Below, in pieces: positions 1 through 6,904 of a DNA stretch of 10,860 nucleotides (the first letter of the stretch is position 1; each line of letters starts with the position of its first letter). Below the pieces are notes generated by a model. The model was not told the DNA's origin, searched no databases, and saw nothing but the letters and a program-made list of their open reading frames with translations. The translations under genes were made by a program, and so were the position numbers. Source of the DNA: Parachlamydiaceae bacterium (GTDB lineage: Bacteria; Chlamydiota; Chlamydiia; Chlamydiales; Parachlamydiaceae); the NCBI GenBank assembly GCA_013817115.1, contig JACDDG010000047.1, forward strand, positions 1 to 10,860, given 5' to 3'.

Positions 1-1379
1 ATCAAACTCAAGAAAATCTGCTTTTTTGTAGGAAAATGCTCTTCAAAGACAGTTATTTTTTTAACAAGTTGCTTTGCGTATGTTTTATCAATAGAAAAAG
101 GATGCTCACTATATTTAATTTCACATAAGTTAATTATTCCATCTTCTCTATCAATTAAAAGATCGATTTGTGCACCTTCTTCTTTCGAGCCTTTTTTAGG
201 AATATATTGCCAACTACCCAACCGACAATTAATATTTTGAAGATTTAAAGCTGACCTAATCTGAGTTACATGCTTTAGACAAACATTTTCAAATGCTTGC
301 CCCAGCCAACTTGAGGCTACAGGACTTTTAACACGCCGCTGCCAATAATGTTCTTCGAGAAACCCTTTATCCTTTAAAATTGGAGCAATCCACTGAAGAT
401 GAAATAAAGTAAATTCATCGATAACTTTAAAATATTGATTCCTTGAAGTTTTGCCATAAGGAATAAATCCCTTAATAAACCCAGAAACCTCTAGCTCTCG
501 AAGGCGAGCATTTAATGTACCTCCAGAGGCAATTCTTGTAGAAGCAATTATTCCTTCACGTGAAAGCGAATTTCCACACTTTACAATAGCTTTAACAATC
601 GCTAGATTTTCCGCGGCTTGGGTAAAAAGAGAATTAAAAAGATTTTCAAATTCATCATATAAAAGTCCATTCTTGTCGAAACAAAGCTGGTCAATTACTT
701 GAGCAGCTGACAGTCCTTTTTGAATAGCTTTTAAATAAAAAGGAATGCCTCCAATTGCTAAATAAAGATCAAGAATTTGCTTATTTTTTAAAGGGATTGA
801 ACGGCTAACAAAGAAATCTTTCGTCTCTAATAATGTGAAGGGTTCAAGAAGCATTTTTTGAGTAATACGTTTGTGTAATCCCCCTTTTGCATAAATAAGC
901 TTGTCAAGCATCCAAGAGGCTGCTGAACCGCAAGTAATAAAAATGAGATTATTCATTTTACTCCAATGCAGATTCCAGTAGTGGTCAAGAGATTGTAATA
1001 AACCGGAGCGTTTCGTTGCCATCCAGGGGAGTTCGTCAAAAAAAACGATTACTTTTTTTGATGAAGGAATTGATTTTAAATTTTGTGTGAGTAGATCAAA
1101 AGCTTCGTCCCATGAGCTTGATGTTTTTATCGGCACTCCACGAAAAAACGTCTCAGAAATGGCTTTCATAAAGTTTTCGATCTGGACTTTCATGGACCTA
1201 TCTTTTAACCCTGCAGTTTCCAGGAAAATCCCTTTTTTGGAAAAATATTGGCGAATAAGATAAGTTTTGCCTACACGACGGCGCCCATAAAGGGCTAAAA
1301 ATTCAGAATCTTTGGATGACCAAAGACGATCAAGAATTTCAAGTTCTTTCTTGCGACCTACAATTCCAATTGATTTCAT
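1..1379 (-). CDS. DUF234-type AAA ATPase with C-terminal nuclease-like domain (3' end cut by window edge)
   Basis: This frame is open from an ATG at 1379 to the left edge, giving 459 codons with no stop, so the gene is partial. GGAG lies 5 bases upstream of the ATG. Residues 32-39 (GRRRVGKT) are a Walker A P-loop. VIVFFDELPWM at 110-120 is Walker B with its catalytic Glu, and FITCGSAASWM at 147-157 looks like the sensor strand. A winged-helix-like stretch lies around 255-320. The C-terminal part has WLGQAFENVC (358-367) and then D406, E420 and K422 in IDLLID...LCEIKYS, the layout of a degraded or active PD-(D/E)xK nuclease fold. This order is typical of the archaeal-type ATPase family (ATPase_2 plus DUF234), usually about 450-490 residues, so little is missing. 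Its biological role is not established; members are common in accessory regions. Family call is firm, function is unknown. Confidence 0.88.
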   Translation of the reverse strand, partial: MKSIGIVGRKKELEILDRLWSSKDSEFLALYGRRRVGKTYLIRQYFSKKGIFLETAGLKDRSMKVQIENFMKAISETFFRGVPIKTSSSWDEAFDLLTQNLKSIPSSKKVIVFFDELPWMATKRSGLLQSLDHYWNLHWSKMNNLIFITCGSAASWMLDKLIYAKGGLHKRITQKMLLEPFTLLETKDFFVSRSIPLKNKQILDLYLAIGGIPFYLKAIQKGLSAAQVIDQLCFDKNGLLYDEFENLFNSLFTQAAENLAIVKAIVKCGNSLSREGIIASTRIASGGTLNARLRELEVSGFIKGFIPYGKTSRNQYFKVIDEFTLFHLQWIAPILKDKGFLEEHYWQRRVKSPVASSWLGQAFENVCLKHVTQIRSALNLQNINCRLGSWQYIPKKGSKEEGAQIDLLIDREDGIINLCEIKYSEHPFSIDKTYAKQLVKKITVFEEHFPTKKQIFLSL

Positions 1380-1461
1380 CGATTCTCCATTATGACTATA
1401 CATATAGGCCAAGAAGATATTTTTAGTTTTTCATCTTTATGAAAAGCATGAAAAAAATCTT

Positions 1462-1532
1462 TTATATGCAGCCACAACTCAACCTAAAAAAGAGTTGTGG
1501 CTGCATATAATATTATATATGCAGCCACAACT
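1462..1532. repeat. Three copies of a 17-19 bp sequence, two direct and one inverted
   Basis: The sequence TATATGCAGCCACAACT occurs at 1463-1479 and again at 1516-1532. Its reverse complement lies between them at 1493-1509. The first and middle copies form a perfect 19-bp inverted repeat (1462-1480 with 1492-1510). The middle copy can instead pair with the third (loop 1510-1515). One central arm therefore has two alternative partners. Confidence 0.9.
1486..1532 (-). terminator. Rho-independent terminator of the CheD/NTAN1-like gene
   Basis: On the minus strand, a 17-bp GC-containing stem (1532-1516 with 1509-1493), closed by the six-base loop TAATAT, is followed almost directly by six T residues (1491-1486). 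It begins 57 bases after the stop codon at 1589, so it should end transcription before the ATPase gene. Confidence 0.75.
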
Positions 1533-1588
1533 TTTAAATCTAGTCTTTTTACCGAATTCAAAAATCAATTTTTCTGATTGATATTTTT

Positions 1589-2455
1589 TTAAAACTTAAA
1601 GCCCTCGAAATTAACATTAGCTCGGGCTTTTTTTATTGTTTCTTCAAAACTTTCATCATCACTACTGGAATCTCTACTTCTTTTTTTGCTAGTGGAACAA
1701 TTGCTTTCAGACTCTTCGCAATCTTCTGACTCTTCTTCATTCGAAGACGTGACATTAGAATCAAATTTGAAGTCCCACACAGTCCAAACAATTTCATCTT
1801 CTGAAATTATTACAGATAAGGACTCATCATCTTCAGCGAGGTTAAACTGAACACCTATGATGTTAAATTCTTTTGATAGAGATAAAAACTCTGATTCGAT
1901 TTCTATAGTAGAAAGACCGCCCACTTCCGGACCATCACGGTAAGGCAATTGGCCTCCTATTAGATAAAATTCAATCGACTCAGGTTTACAGCCTTCTTTC
2001 TTTAATTTTTTTTGAATTTTTTCAAGAACATCCCTTGGTTCGATCATGGTAGTGAAATGTGATAAACCTAGGCATGTGCCATTTTTTTCGCTAATTCCTC
2101 GTGCCATTACTGCAATACAAACTCCCAGACCAGATGTGAATAAGCTAGGATGTTTTTGATTTTTTGTTATTATGACTGCGATCTCATCCATTTGAATCTC
2201 TTTCATACTTGGATAAGTTTTATCTTGCGAGACCTTTTTTATCCCATTATGTTCAAAAAGAGTCGAGTATTTAGTTTTTAGACGATCAAAGTCATCTTGA
2301 CTTTGTTTTCGCAATGCAACAAATTTTTCATCTGGCATTTGGTTTAAATTATTATTAATAACATCACCAGCATTATAATAGTAATCCAGATCTGATAAGC
2401 CTTTATTTTGATAGCGGTCAAAAGGATTGCACACAGGCATGCTAAAAGGGTTCAT
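1589..2455 (-). CDS. Putative CheD/NTAN1-like Cys-His deamidase or amidohydrolase with NLS-like tail
   Basis: This 288-residue soluble protein has no signal peptide or membrane segment. Residues 105-114 read LFTSGLGVCI and 126-134 read GTCLGLSHF. T107, C113 and H133 match the spacing of the CheD Thr-x5-Cys site followed by a His; in CheD the His is at about +17, here +20. An LGxC motif before the Cys also occurs in CNF1/BLF1-type glutamine deamidases. A later strand (IEFYLIGG, 161-168) and a final one (SVIISEDEIVW, 214-224) fit the same fold, and the pattern also resembles N-terminal asparagine amidohydrolase NTAN1. The tail is acidic (239-250) and then carries two basic clusters, KKRSR (257-261) and KKAR (275-278), like a bipartite nuclear localisation signal. 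No chemotaxis genes are nearby, so a CheD role is unlikely; a host-directed enzyme is an inference. The start has only a weak GGA upstream, and M6 is an alternative start. Confidence 0.55.
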   Translation of the reverse strand: MNPFSMPVCNPFDRYQNKGLSDLDYYYNAGDVINNNLNQMPDEKFVALRKQSQDDFDRLKTKYSTLFEHNGIKKVSQDKTYPSMKEIQMDEIAVIITKNQKHPSLFTSGLGVCIAVMARGISEKNGTCLGLSHFTTMIEPRDVLEKIQKKLKKEGCKPESIEFYLIGGQLPYRDGPEVGGLSTIEIESEFLSLSKEFNIIGVQFNLAEDDESLSVIISEDEIVWTVWDFKFDSNVTSSNEEESEDCEESESNCSTSKKRSRDSSSDDESFEETIKKARANVNFEGFKF

Positions 2456-2476
2456 GATTTATCCATGGTTAATAGT

Positions 2477-2505
2477 AGTATTTTTTGAAATGAAATTTAG
2501 GACAA
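2477..2505 (-). promoter_or_regulatory. Candidate promoter for the CheD/NTAN1-like gene
   Basis: TTGTCC (2505-2500), a 17-base spacer and AATACT (2482-2477) sit about 20 bases before the ATG at 2455. Each hexamer matches four of six consensus bases. The -35 lies in a tandem of the 7-mer GGACAAA, so a second phase is possible. Confidence 0.3.
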
Positions 2506-2628
2506 AGGACAAAGGAGAATGAGGACTTCAAAGACCAGAAAGACATTCATAATTATTGTGAGTGCCCTTATGGTTCTTGAAATCTTATTGTCCTTTGCGG
2601 CTTGATTAGAAAACCACATTAAAAGGTT

Positions 2629-2988
2629 TTATCTACGCCCGTAACGAACACGATCATGCACGGTACCGCTAACGGCCTGCGAAAAGCCATTTACGACTGC
2701 CTTAAATAACGAATCAGCCACAAGTTTAATCACTCCAATAGTCGCAAAAACAAAATCGTTTTTGAAGTTTCTTGCGTAATCTGATATTCTACCGGAATTT
2801 GTTCTATACCAAGCTGAAATACCAGCGAACCCTGCTGCGGTCCCTAAAGCTGCTAAAATTCCATAAGCAACCATTGCGACTGTAGAAATAGCTGGATTGG
2901 TAATTGCAATTACGCTAGCTATAGTCACAGCAGAACTTACAATAACCGCTGTCGCTGTCGCGAAATTAACATTTGTATGTATTGTCAT
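2629..2988 (-). CDS. Small two-lobed hydrophobic protein, Inc-like candidate
   Basis: The gene encodes 119 residues, with AAGGAG nine bases before the ATG, so translation is well supported. A short polar N-terminus is followed by two hydrophobic segments at about 9-30 and 33-60, split by a Asn-Pro turn at 31-32. A polar stretch follows (61-78), then an amphipathic segment (about 79-108) and a basic end (RVRYGRR). A closely spaced hydrophobic hairpin without a cleavable signal is the defining profile of chlamydial inclusion membrane (Inc) proteins, which are type III secreted. That profile is all that supports this role, since Inc proteins share little sequence. A holin-like or other small bacterial membrane protein is an alternative. 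The gene is solitary, with about 170 bases to the next gene and no strong terminator. Confidence 0.6.
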   Translation of the reverse strand: MTIHTNVNFATATAVIVSSAVTIASVIAITNPAISTVAMVAYGILAALGTAAGFAGISAWYRTNSGRISDYARNFKNDFVFATIGVIKLVADSLFKAVVNGFSQAVSGTVHDRVRYGRR

Positions 2989-3190
2989 TTATTTCTACTC
3001 CTTATTTTTTTTAATTTGCGCATAAAAAGCAAAGTTAATTGAATGTAACAAATCATTTTATGTAACTCTAACTTTTTTAGTTTAACATAACCTCCAATTA
3101 AACACAACAAATTTTTATACGCCAATAATTTCGTGGTAAAAGGACGATATAAAAAATATGGTTTTTATGAAGAATTGGGGAGCAGATGTC

Positions 3191-3357
3191 TAGTACTGCG
3201 TTCGATAAATCCGCTTAAAACAAAAATTATTTTAAGCTCAAAGATTGCACCTTTGGTTTCCGTGGCATACACCAGTGTGTAGACGCGAAAACCAAAGGTG
3301 CAATCTTTGAGAATTAAAATATTTTTTGTTTAAGCGGATTTATCAAACGCAGTACTA
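3191..3357. mobile_element. 167-bp palindromic MITE-like element with TA ends
   Basis: The ends are near-perfect inverted repeats. The outer 28 bases begin TAGTACTGCGTT and differ at one position. An inner 23-bp arm (3237-3259 against 3289-3311) is perfect, and the AT-rich part between them is imperfect. The centre is about 29 bases, and there is no coding capacity. If the outermost TA on each side is the duplicated target, the terminal repeats start GTACTGCG. TA duplication with terminal inverted repeats is the hallmark of IS630/Tc1-mariner transposition, so a non-autonomous derivative is likely. A parent transposase is not in the window. Confidence 0.7.
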
Positions 3358-3403
3358 AAGCGTAACCGCGTGATTTTTTTAATATATGTTAAAGTATTTT
3401 TTA

Positions 3404-3435
3404 ACGCAGAGACGCGGAGACGCAAAGACGCAGAG
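3404..3435. repeat. Four tandem 8-bp units, consensus ACGCRRAG
   Basis: The units ACGCAGAG, ACGCGGAG, ACGCAAAG and ACGCAGAG follow each other without gaps, then AGG-rich sequence. They lie 46 bases from the right end of the palindromic element. From memory, very similar 'acgcagagacgc' strings are scattered through unrelated bacterial genomes; I could not check this. Confidence 0.85.
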
Positions 3436-3593
3436 GAAGGCAAGGGAAGGTTATAAAGAGATAATAGCACACTTTTTCCGGCCTCCATCAAGAACATACA
3501 ATTTGCATATAATGTTATAATGAAAAGGGGCCATTGGCCATGCCATTTAGGGCTATTGGGGCCATTTAGCGGCACAATATGTTGTTTTTTATG

Positions 3594-3621
3594 TTGACAT
3601 TAATTATAGTCATGTGATAAT
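3594..3621 (+). promoter_or_regulatory. Strong sigma70-like orphan promoter facing right
   Basis: TTGACA (3594-3599) is a perfect -35. After 16 bases comes GATAAT (3616-3621), preceded by TG one base earlier (extended -10). The next annotated genes downstream are on the opposite strand, so any transcript would be a small RNA or antisense to sufE. Confidence 0.5.
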
Positions 3622-3661
3622 TTATTAAAGTCTTGCACGCCTGACTTATATGGCCAGGTTT

Positions 3662-3677
3662 AAATCCAATGGGATTT
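3662..3677 (+). terminator. Small hairpin after the orphan promoter, possible terminator
   Basis: AAATCC (3662-3667) pairs with GGATTT (3672-3677) around a 4-base loop and is followed by two more T residues. The stem is short and weak. Its position about 50 bases after the predicted start of transcription is the main argument for it. Confidence 0.2.
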
Positions 3678-3839
3678 TTCGCGGTTATAAAAATTAACCA
3701 TATAAAATCAAGGGAAAAATTTATGTTATTAAATTTCAATCCACTTTTAATGGGCTACAAAATGATTTTCAGGTTATGATTTAAGATGCAAACCTTTTTC
3801 AAAATAAGATTTAGTTAGAAATATGATTGGAATGCCTTT

Positions 3840-4277
3840 CTATTCTCTTCGCTGACTTTCAAGCAGAAGCTTCAACGCCTCTTGCTTCATGCGAAGATGA
3901 ATGCTGTACAGACCATTCGAACGGCTTGGAGTCAGACTCGCATTAATACCAAGCTCTTCCAAGCAGGCTGGTGGGCATTTTAATATAACCTCAGGCGCTT
4001 CTCCACTATAAATCTTTAACATTAAGACCGCTAAGCCAGAAGAAATTAAAGCATCTGAATTTGTTTCAAAAATGACATTTCCTTCTTTTAAAAAAGCGTG
4101 AATGTACATGATGCTTTGACACCCCTGAATAATATTTTCAGGAATTTTGTATTCATTCGAGAAAGCAGGCTGTTGACGTCCGAGATCCATGATTTTTTTA
4201 TACTTGTCTTCTTCCGTTTTGCAATTAGCAAACAACTCTTTGATTAAACCTTGCTTTCTTAGGCACTCTTCAAACAT
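3840..4277 (-). CDS. sufE: SufE-family sulfur-transfer protein
   Basis: SufE takes persulfide sulfur from the cysteine desulfurase SufS and passes it to the SufBCD scaffold for Fe-S cluster assembly in the cytosol. The 145 residues cover the whole family domain. Landmarks are KIMDLGRQQP (28-37), the active-site loop QGCQS with C53, the SDALISSGL segment (about 74-82) and a SRSNGL motif near the C-terminus, as in E. coli SufE. The ATG lies 10 bases after the hsp70-like stop, with the AGG of its RBS 5 bases upstream, so the two are almost certainly cotranscribed and probably translationally coupled. No sufS or sufBCD is in the window. A frameshifted 5' copy of this gene is present at 6905-7106. 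No clear terminator follows the stop. Confidence 0.93.
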   Translation of the reverse strand: MFEECLRKQGLIKELFANCKTEEDKYKKIMDLGRQQPAFSNEYKIPENIIQGCQSIMYIHAFLKEGNVIFETNSDALISSGLAVLMLKIYSGEAPEVILKCPPACLEELGINASLTPSRSNGLYSIHLRMKQEALKLLLESQRRE

Positions 4278-4287
4278 TAAAGCCTAC

Positions 4288-6108
4288 TTATTTTTTAGTC
4301 ACATCTTGTTCTTTTCTGATATCAAATTCAAGTTTCCATTTGCGATCGTCATTTGCTACACACCACAATTCTAATACCCCCAATTCAGTCACTTTTGATT
4401 TCAATTTCACTTGAACTGTTTTACCGTCCTCAGGCCCTTTATCAAGCCTAGCGTCAATCGAATGCAGTTCCGTCAACAATTGTTTCCATCGCTTCACCAC
4501 AGTCCCCATCAGTGCCTGAGATCCGTCTTCAAATTTCTCTGTAGCGTGACTAAAAAAGCGAAAAGATGCCTGCTCGCCAAGAACTAAAGCAAATTGTTGT
4601 CCCTCAAGTGTTTGTTCAGACCCTTCTTCCATACCAAAAGGGGCTACGCATATGGCACGCATCGGGGTTTCAATTCCAGGTACAGCCGGAGCAGCATCTT
4701 CAACTCCGATGAAATAACTGCGACTGATACCACTTTTAATACGAATAGCCTTGCCTGAACGAGCCATTCCGTAATAAACCGCCCCACGACTAACCCCAAA
4801 ATCATAGTCAGCATTGGAAAGCTCTTTGACTTCAAGTTGGTTGAACTCCTTGGCCCACACGTTTAATTGCGCAAGCAATCTTTCTCGGATTGCAATGGCT
4901 TTTGTGGTTCCCCCGTTAAATAACACCGCTTTAGGAACAATAAATCGCTCTGTATTACCCTCGGTGCCTTCACCCATCTGAGACAAGAATCTTGCTAATT
5001 GGCTAGTCACCCGAGGATCTTGAGCATATGGAAGACCAATCTGCTTTATCCCTAAATGCTTTTCAACTTTAGATTGCTCTGTAGCAGGAACATCTGGGAA
5101 GAATCCATCTAGAATAAACGAAAGGACTTCTTCTTTTGTTAATTCGACTTTTAGTGTATTTGCAATTAAGCGGCTTCCCCGTCCAACAATTGTAATATCA
5201 CAACTTTTAGGCGGTTGTGCACTAAGCAATTTTTCCTTCGCCTGACGTGCCGCCTGTACAATAGCTTGCATTTGCCAATCGTCAATTTCATGATCTTGTT
5301 CTTCAAATTTAGCTTTTGCTAAATGAGCTAAACTCAGATCTAAATTATCTCCTCCTAGTAATAAATGTGCTCCTACAGCAGTACGATTAAGCTGAAGATT
5401 TCCATTTTCTTCATCAATAGAAATTAAACTAAAGTCGGTCGTGCCGCCGCCAATATCGATCACAAGTAAATGATCGCCAACAGCTAAACCTTTTCTCCAG
5501 TCATCAGCAGAAAGGTGCAGCCAAGCATAAAAAGCAGCCTGAGGCTCTTCGAGCAGAATTACTTCAGGATAATTAGCCAATTCAGCAGCTTCAAGAACCA
5601 GCTGTCTAGCGCTTGGATCAAAAGAGGCCGGTACGGTGATGTAAATTTCTTGGTCCTGGAAAGGAGCATCATTAAGACTGTGTTCCCAAGATTCGCGTAA
5701 ATGTAATAATATCTCTTTGCATGCTTCTAAAGGGCTTACTTTCGTGTGGGTCGAGTCAACTCCTAGTGGTAACAAAGGAACCCTGCGATCAATCCCTTCA
5801 TGACAAAGCCATGATTTCGGTGAAGAAATAAGCTGCAAAGGAAGCTCTGCTCCACGCTCTTGAGCAAATCGGCCTAGAGCATAAGTCCGCTCCGGCGCCC
5901 ACGGTAACGATGCTACTTTCTGAGTTAGCTCCTCCGGCAAAGGAAAATAAACAAAAGAGGGTAATAGGGGCTCTGCCCCTTGAGTGCCCGGAGAAACAAG
6001 TTGAGGAATGTTGAATTGCTGAATATCGCTTTTTTCATCGTCCTTAAGAACATAGGCTAGGGTGCAATTGGTGGTTCCAAAATCAATTCCAATTAAATAA
6101 TTTGACAT
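4288..6108 (-). CDS. Hsp70-family chaperone-like ATPase of the DUF2760-associated type
   Basis: This 606-residue protein has a complete Hsp70 actin-fold ATPase domain. Phosphate-1 is IGIDFGTTNCTLAY (6-19), then YITVPASF (156-163), EEPQAAFYAW (187-196), phosphate-2 VIDIGGGTTDFSLI (216-229), LGGDNLD (251-257) and the adenosine motif VLFNGGTTKAIAIRERL (395-411). The C-terminal part (about 460-606) is beta-rich and ends with LELWCVANDDRKWKLEFDIR (579-598). It is not the DnaK substrate domain and lacks the helical lid and the EEVD-like tail, so this is not the canonical DnaK. The ATG directly follows the TAA of the DUF2760 gene with no gap; GAGG lies 8 bases upstream inside that gene. Hsp70 proteins of this kind are commonly encoded beside DUF2760 genes in other bacteria, but their clients are unknown. 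A link to Fe-S maturation through sufE is an inference. Confidence 0.93.
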   Translation of the reverse strand: MSNYLIGIDFGTTNCTLAYVLKDDEKSDIQQFNIPQLVSPGTQGAEPLLPSFVYFPLPEELTQKVASLPWAPERTYALGRFAQERGAELPLQLISSPKSWLCHEGIDRRVPLLPLGVDSTHTKVSPLEACKEILLHLRESWEHSLNDAPFQDQEIYITVPASFDPSARQLVLEAAELANYPEVILLEEPQAAFYAWLHLSADDWRKGLAVGDHLLVIDIGGGTTDFSLISIDEENGNLQLNRTAVGAHLLLGGDNLDLSLAHLAKAKFEEQDHEIDDWQMQAIVQAARQAKEKLLSAQPPKSCDITIVGRGSRLIANTLKVELTKEEVLSFILDGFFPDVPATEQSKVEKHLGIKQIGLPYAQDPRVTSQLARFLSQMGEGTEGNTERFIVPKAVLFNGGTTKAIAIRERLLAQLNVWAKEFNQLEVKELSNADYDFGVSRGAVYYGMARSGKAIRIKSGISRSYFIGVEDAAPAVPGIETPMRAICVAPFGMEEGSEQTLEGQQFALVLGEQASFRFFSHATEKFEDGSQALMGTVVKRWKQLLTELHSIDARLDKGPEDGKTVQVKLKSKVTELGVLELWCVANDDRKWKLEFDIRKEQDVTKK

Positions 6109-6600
6109 TTAACGAACCTCAACTTCAGCCGGACATATAATATCGCTAGATTGTTCTCCTACTTTTTTAGGTAATGATCGCTTGTGGGCTTTCCAGCCAC
6201 GATGCCTAATCACACCACTCAAAGAAAGATCGCCTCTCACTTGACCTACAATTTTAATTTCAGTCGGATCATAACCCGCGGGGACCATAATAGTAGCCCC
6301 CTCATTCTCGTCCATAACAGGACGAATTGTAACAAGTTCTTCAAGACTTTGGCTACAATCATGATGAATTTTGCGTACTGCGGCGCCGACTTGAGCGTCA
6401 CTAAAAGTGGAGATATCTTCTTTGAAAAAATCGATCATGCGGCCAGATTGTTGTAACAGAGCTAATAATCGTAAGTGAGAATGATCAGCCACAGAGACAG
6501 CTCCAGCAACTTGAGAAGGCATTTCATCAAGAAATAATTGTGTCTTCTCTGGTTCTTTAAGCGCTCTAAAGAAAGCCTTAAAGGCAAGCATTAATCCCAT
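6109..6600 (-). CDS. DUF2760-family protein
   Basis: This 163-residue cytosolic protein is recognised by the DUF2760 core: LRLLALLQQSGRMIDFFKED (43-62), FSDAQVGAAVRKIHHDC (66-82), VPAGYDP (106-112) and IRHRGWKAH (131-139), ending in CPAEVEVR. The biochemical role of the family is unknown. It is first in an operon with the Hsp70-like gene (stop and start abut) and sufE, so a partner or adaptor role for that ATPase is plausible but unproven. AAGGAG lies six bases upstream of the ATG at 6600, a textbook RBS. The N-terminus (MGLMLAFKAFFRALKEP) looks like an amphipathic helix that might touch the membrane or a partner. In the degraded upstream copy of the locus this gene is lost from near its start codon onward. 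Confidence 0.92.
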   Translation of the reverse strand: MGLMLAFKAFFRALKEPEKTQLFLDEMPSQVAGAVSVADHSHLRLLALLQQSGRMIDFFKEDISTFSDAQVGAAVRKIHHDCSQSLEELVTIRPVMDENEGATIMVPAGYDPTEIKIVGQVRGDLSLSGVIRHRGWKAHKRSLPKKVGEQSSDIICPAEVEVR

Positions 6601-6704
6601 ATATCTCTCCTTTTCCTCATGTAAAGCGCTGTGTTAAATTTAGGATTCTGCCGACGCTAGAAATTGTATCAAAAATTTGCCATTTTTTATTTGCACTGCA
6701 GCTT

Positions 6705-6733
6705 AATTTAACATGTTCAGTTATATGCGTCAA
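6705..6733 (-). promoter_or_regulatory. Promoter of the DUF2760-hsp70-sufE operon
   Basis: TTGACG (6733-6728), a 17-base spacer and TAAATT (6710-6705) match the sigma70 pattern well. This predicts a start of transcription near 6698 and a leader of about 100 bases. The -35 and the spacing are kept in the duplicated copy at 7442-7470, which supports function. No heat-shock CIRCE-type inverted repeat was seen near it. Confidence 0.6.
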
Positions 6734-6750
6734 CACTCGTTAACTTCGAA

Positions 6751-6873
6751 CTATGTTTTTGCTCGATAACTTTTCTGCCCTTTTGTTTAATTTTTGATGT
6801 TTTTAATAATTTATAAACTTGCTTATACGGCGCCTTCCTTATTTGCTCGGAATTGTTTTTTATTGCCATTAAC
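6751..6873 (-). pseudogene. Duplicated 3' tail of the F-box gene (remnant)
   Basis: This stretch matches the last ~40 codons of the F-box gene at 7489-7640, including the TAG stop (6753-6751). Shared strings include GTTTATAAA and AAAAGTT.TCGAG. Several small deletions break the frame. It marks the left part of a tandem duplication whose unit began inside the F-box gene. Confidence 0.6.
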
Positions 6874-6904
6874 GGATTAAAACTATATGAAAGGGATCAG
6901 CCTA

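Larger units (their letters stand above)
2989..3839. other. Gene-poor 850-bp stretch
   Basis: I see no convincing protein gene here. The longest minus-strand reading frame (3330-3575) starts with GTG and runs through the 8-bp repeat array and into one arm of the palindromic element, so it is read as non-coding. The stretch holds the RBS of the Inc-like gene, the 167-bp palindromic element, the 8-bp repeats, three GCCATT-containing units near 3530-3570 (the 9-mer GCCATTTAG at 3542 and 3561), and an orphan forward promoter. Confidence 0.7.

Noticed and set aside
1427..1455. Inverted repeat TTTTTCAT/ATGAAAAA
   Set aside because: It is AT-only, has a 13-base loop and no T tract in the right place; chance is likely at this base composition.
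1589..2455. True chemotaxis CheD
   Set aside because: The protein is much longer than CheD, has a tail foreign to it, the Cys-His spacing is altered, and no chemotaxis gene is nearby.
2503..2597. 10-bp inverted repeat CAAAGGACAA/TTGTCCTTTG with a 75-base loop
   Set aside because: One arm belongs to a simple GGACAAA tandem, and the loop is too long for a convincing structure.
2610..2630. Possible terminator after the Inc-like gene (AAAACC/GGTTTT)
   Set aside because: The stem is six mostly A-T pairs and no T run follows.
3330..3575. 81-residue minus-strand reading frame
   Set aside because: It starts with GTG without an RBS, is built from the 8-bp repeats and one arm of the palindromic element, and has no protein-like domain.
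6184..6456. 90-residue plus-strand frame
   Set aside because: It is antisense to the recognised DUF2760 gene and has no supporting RBS.
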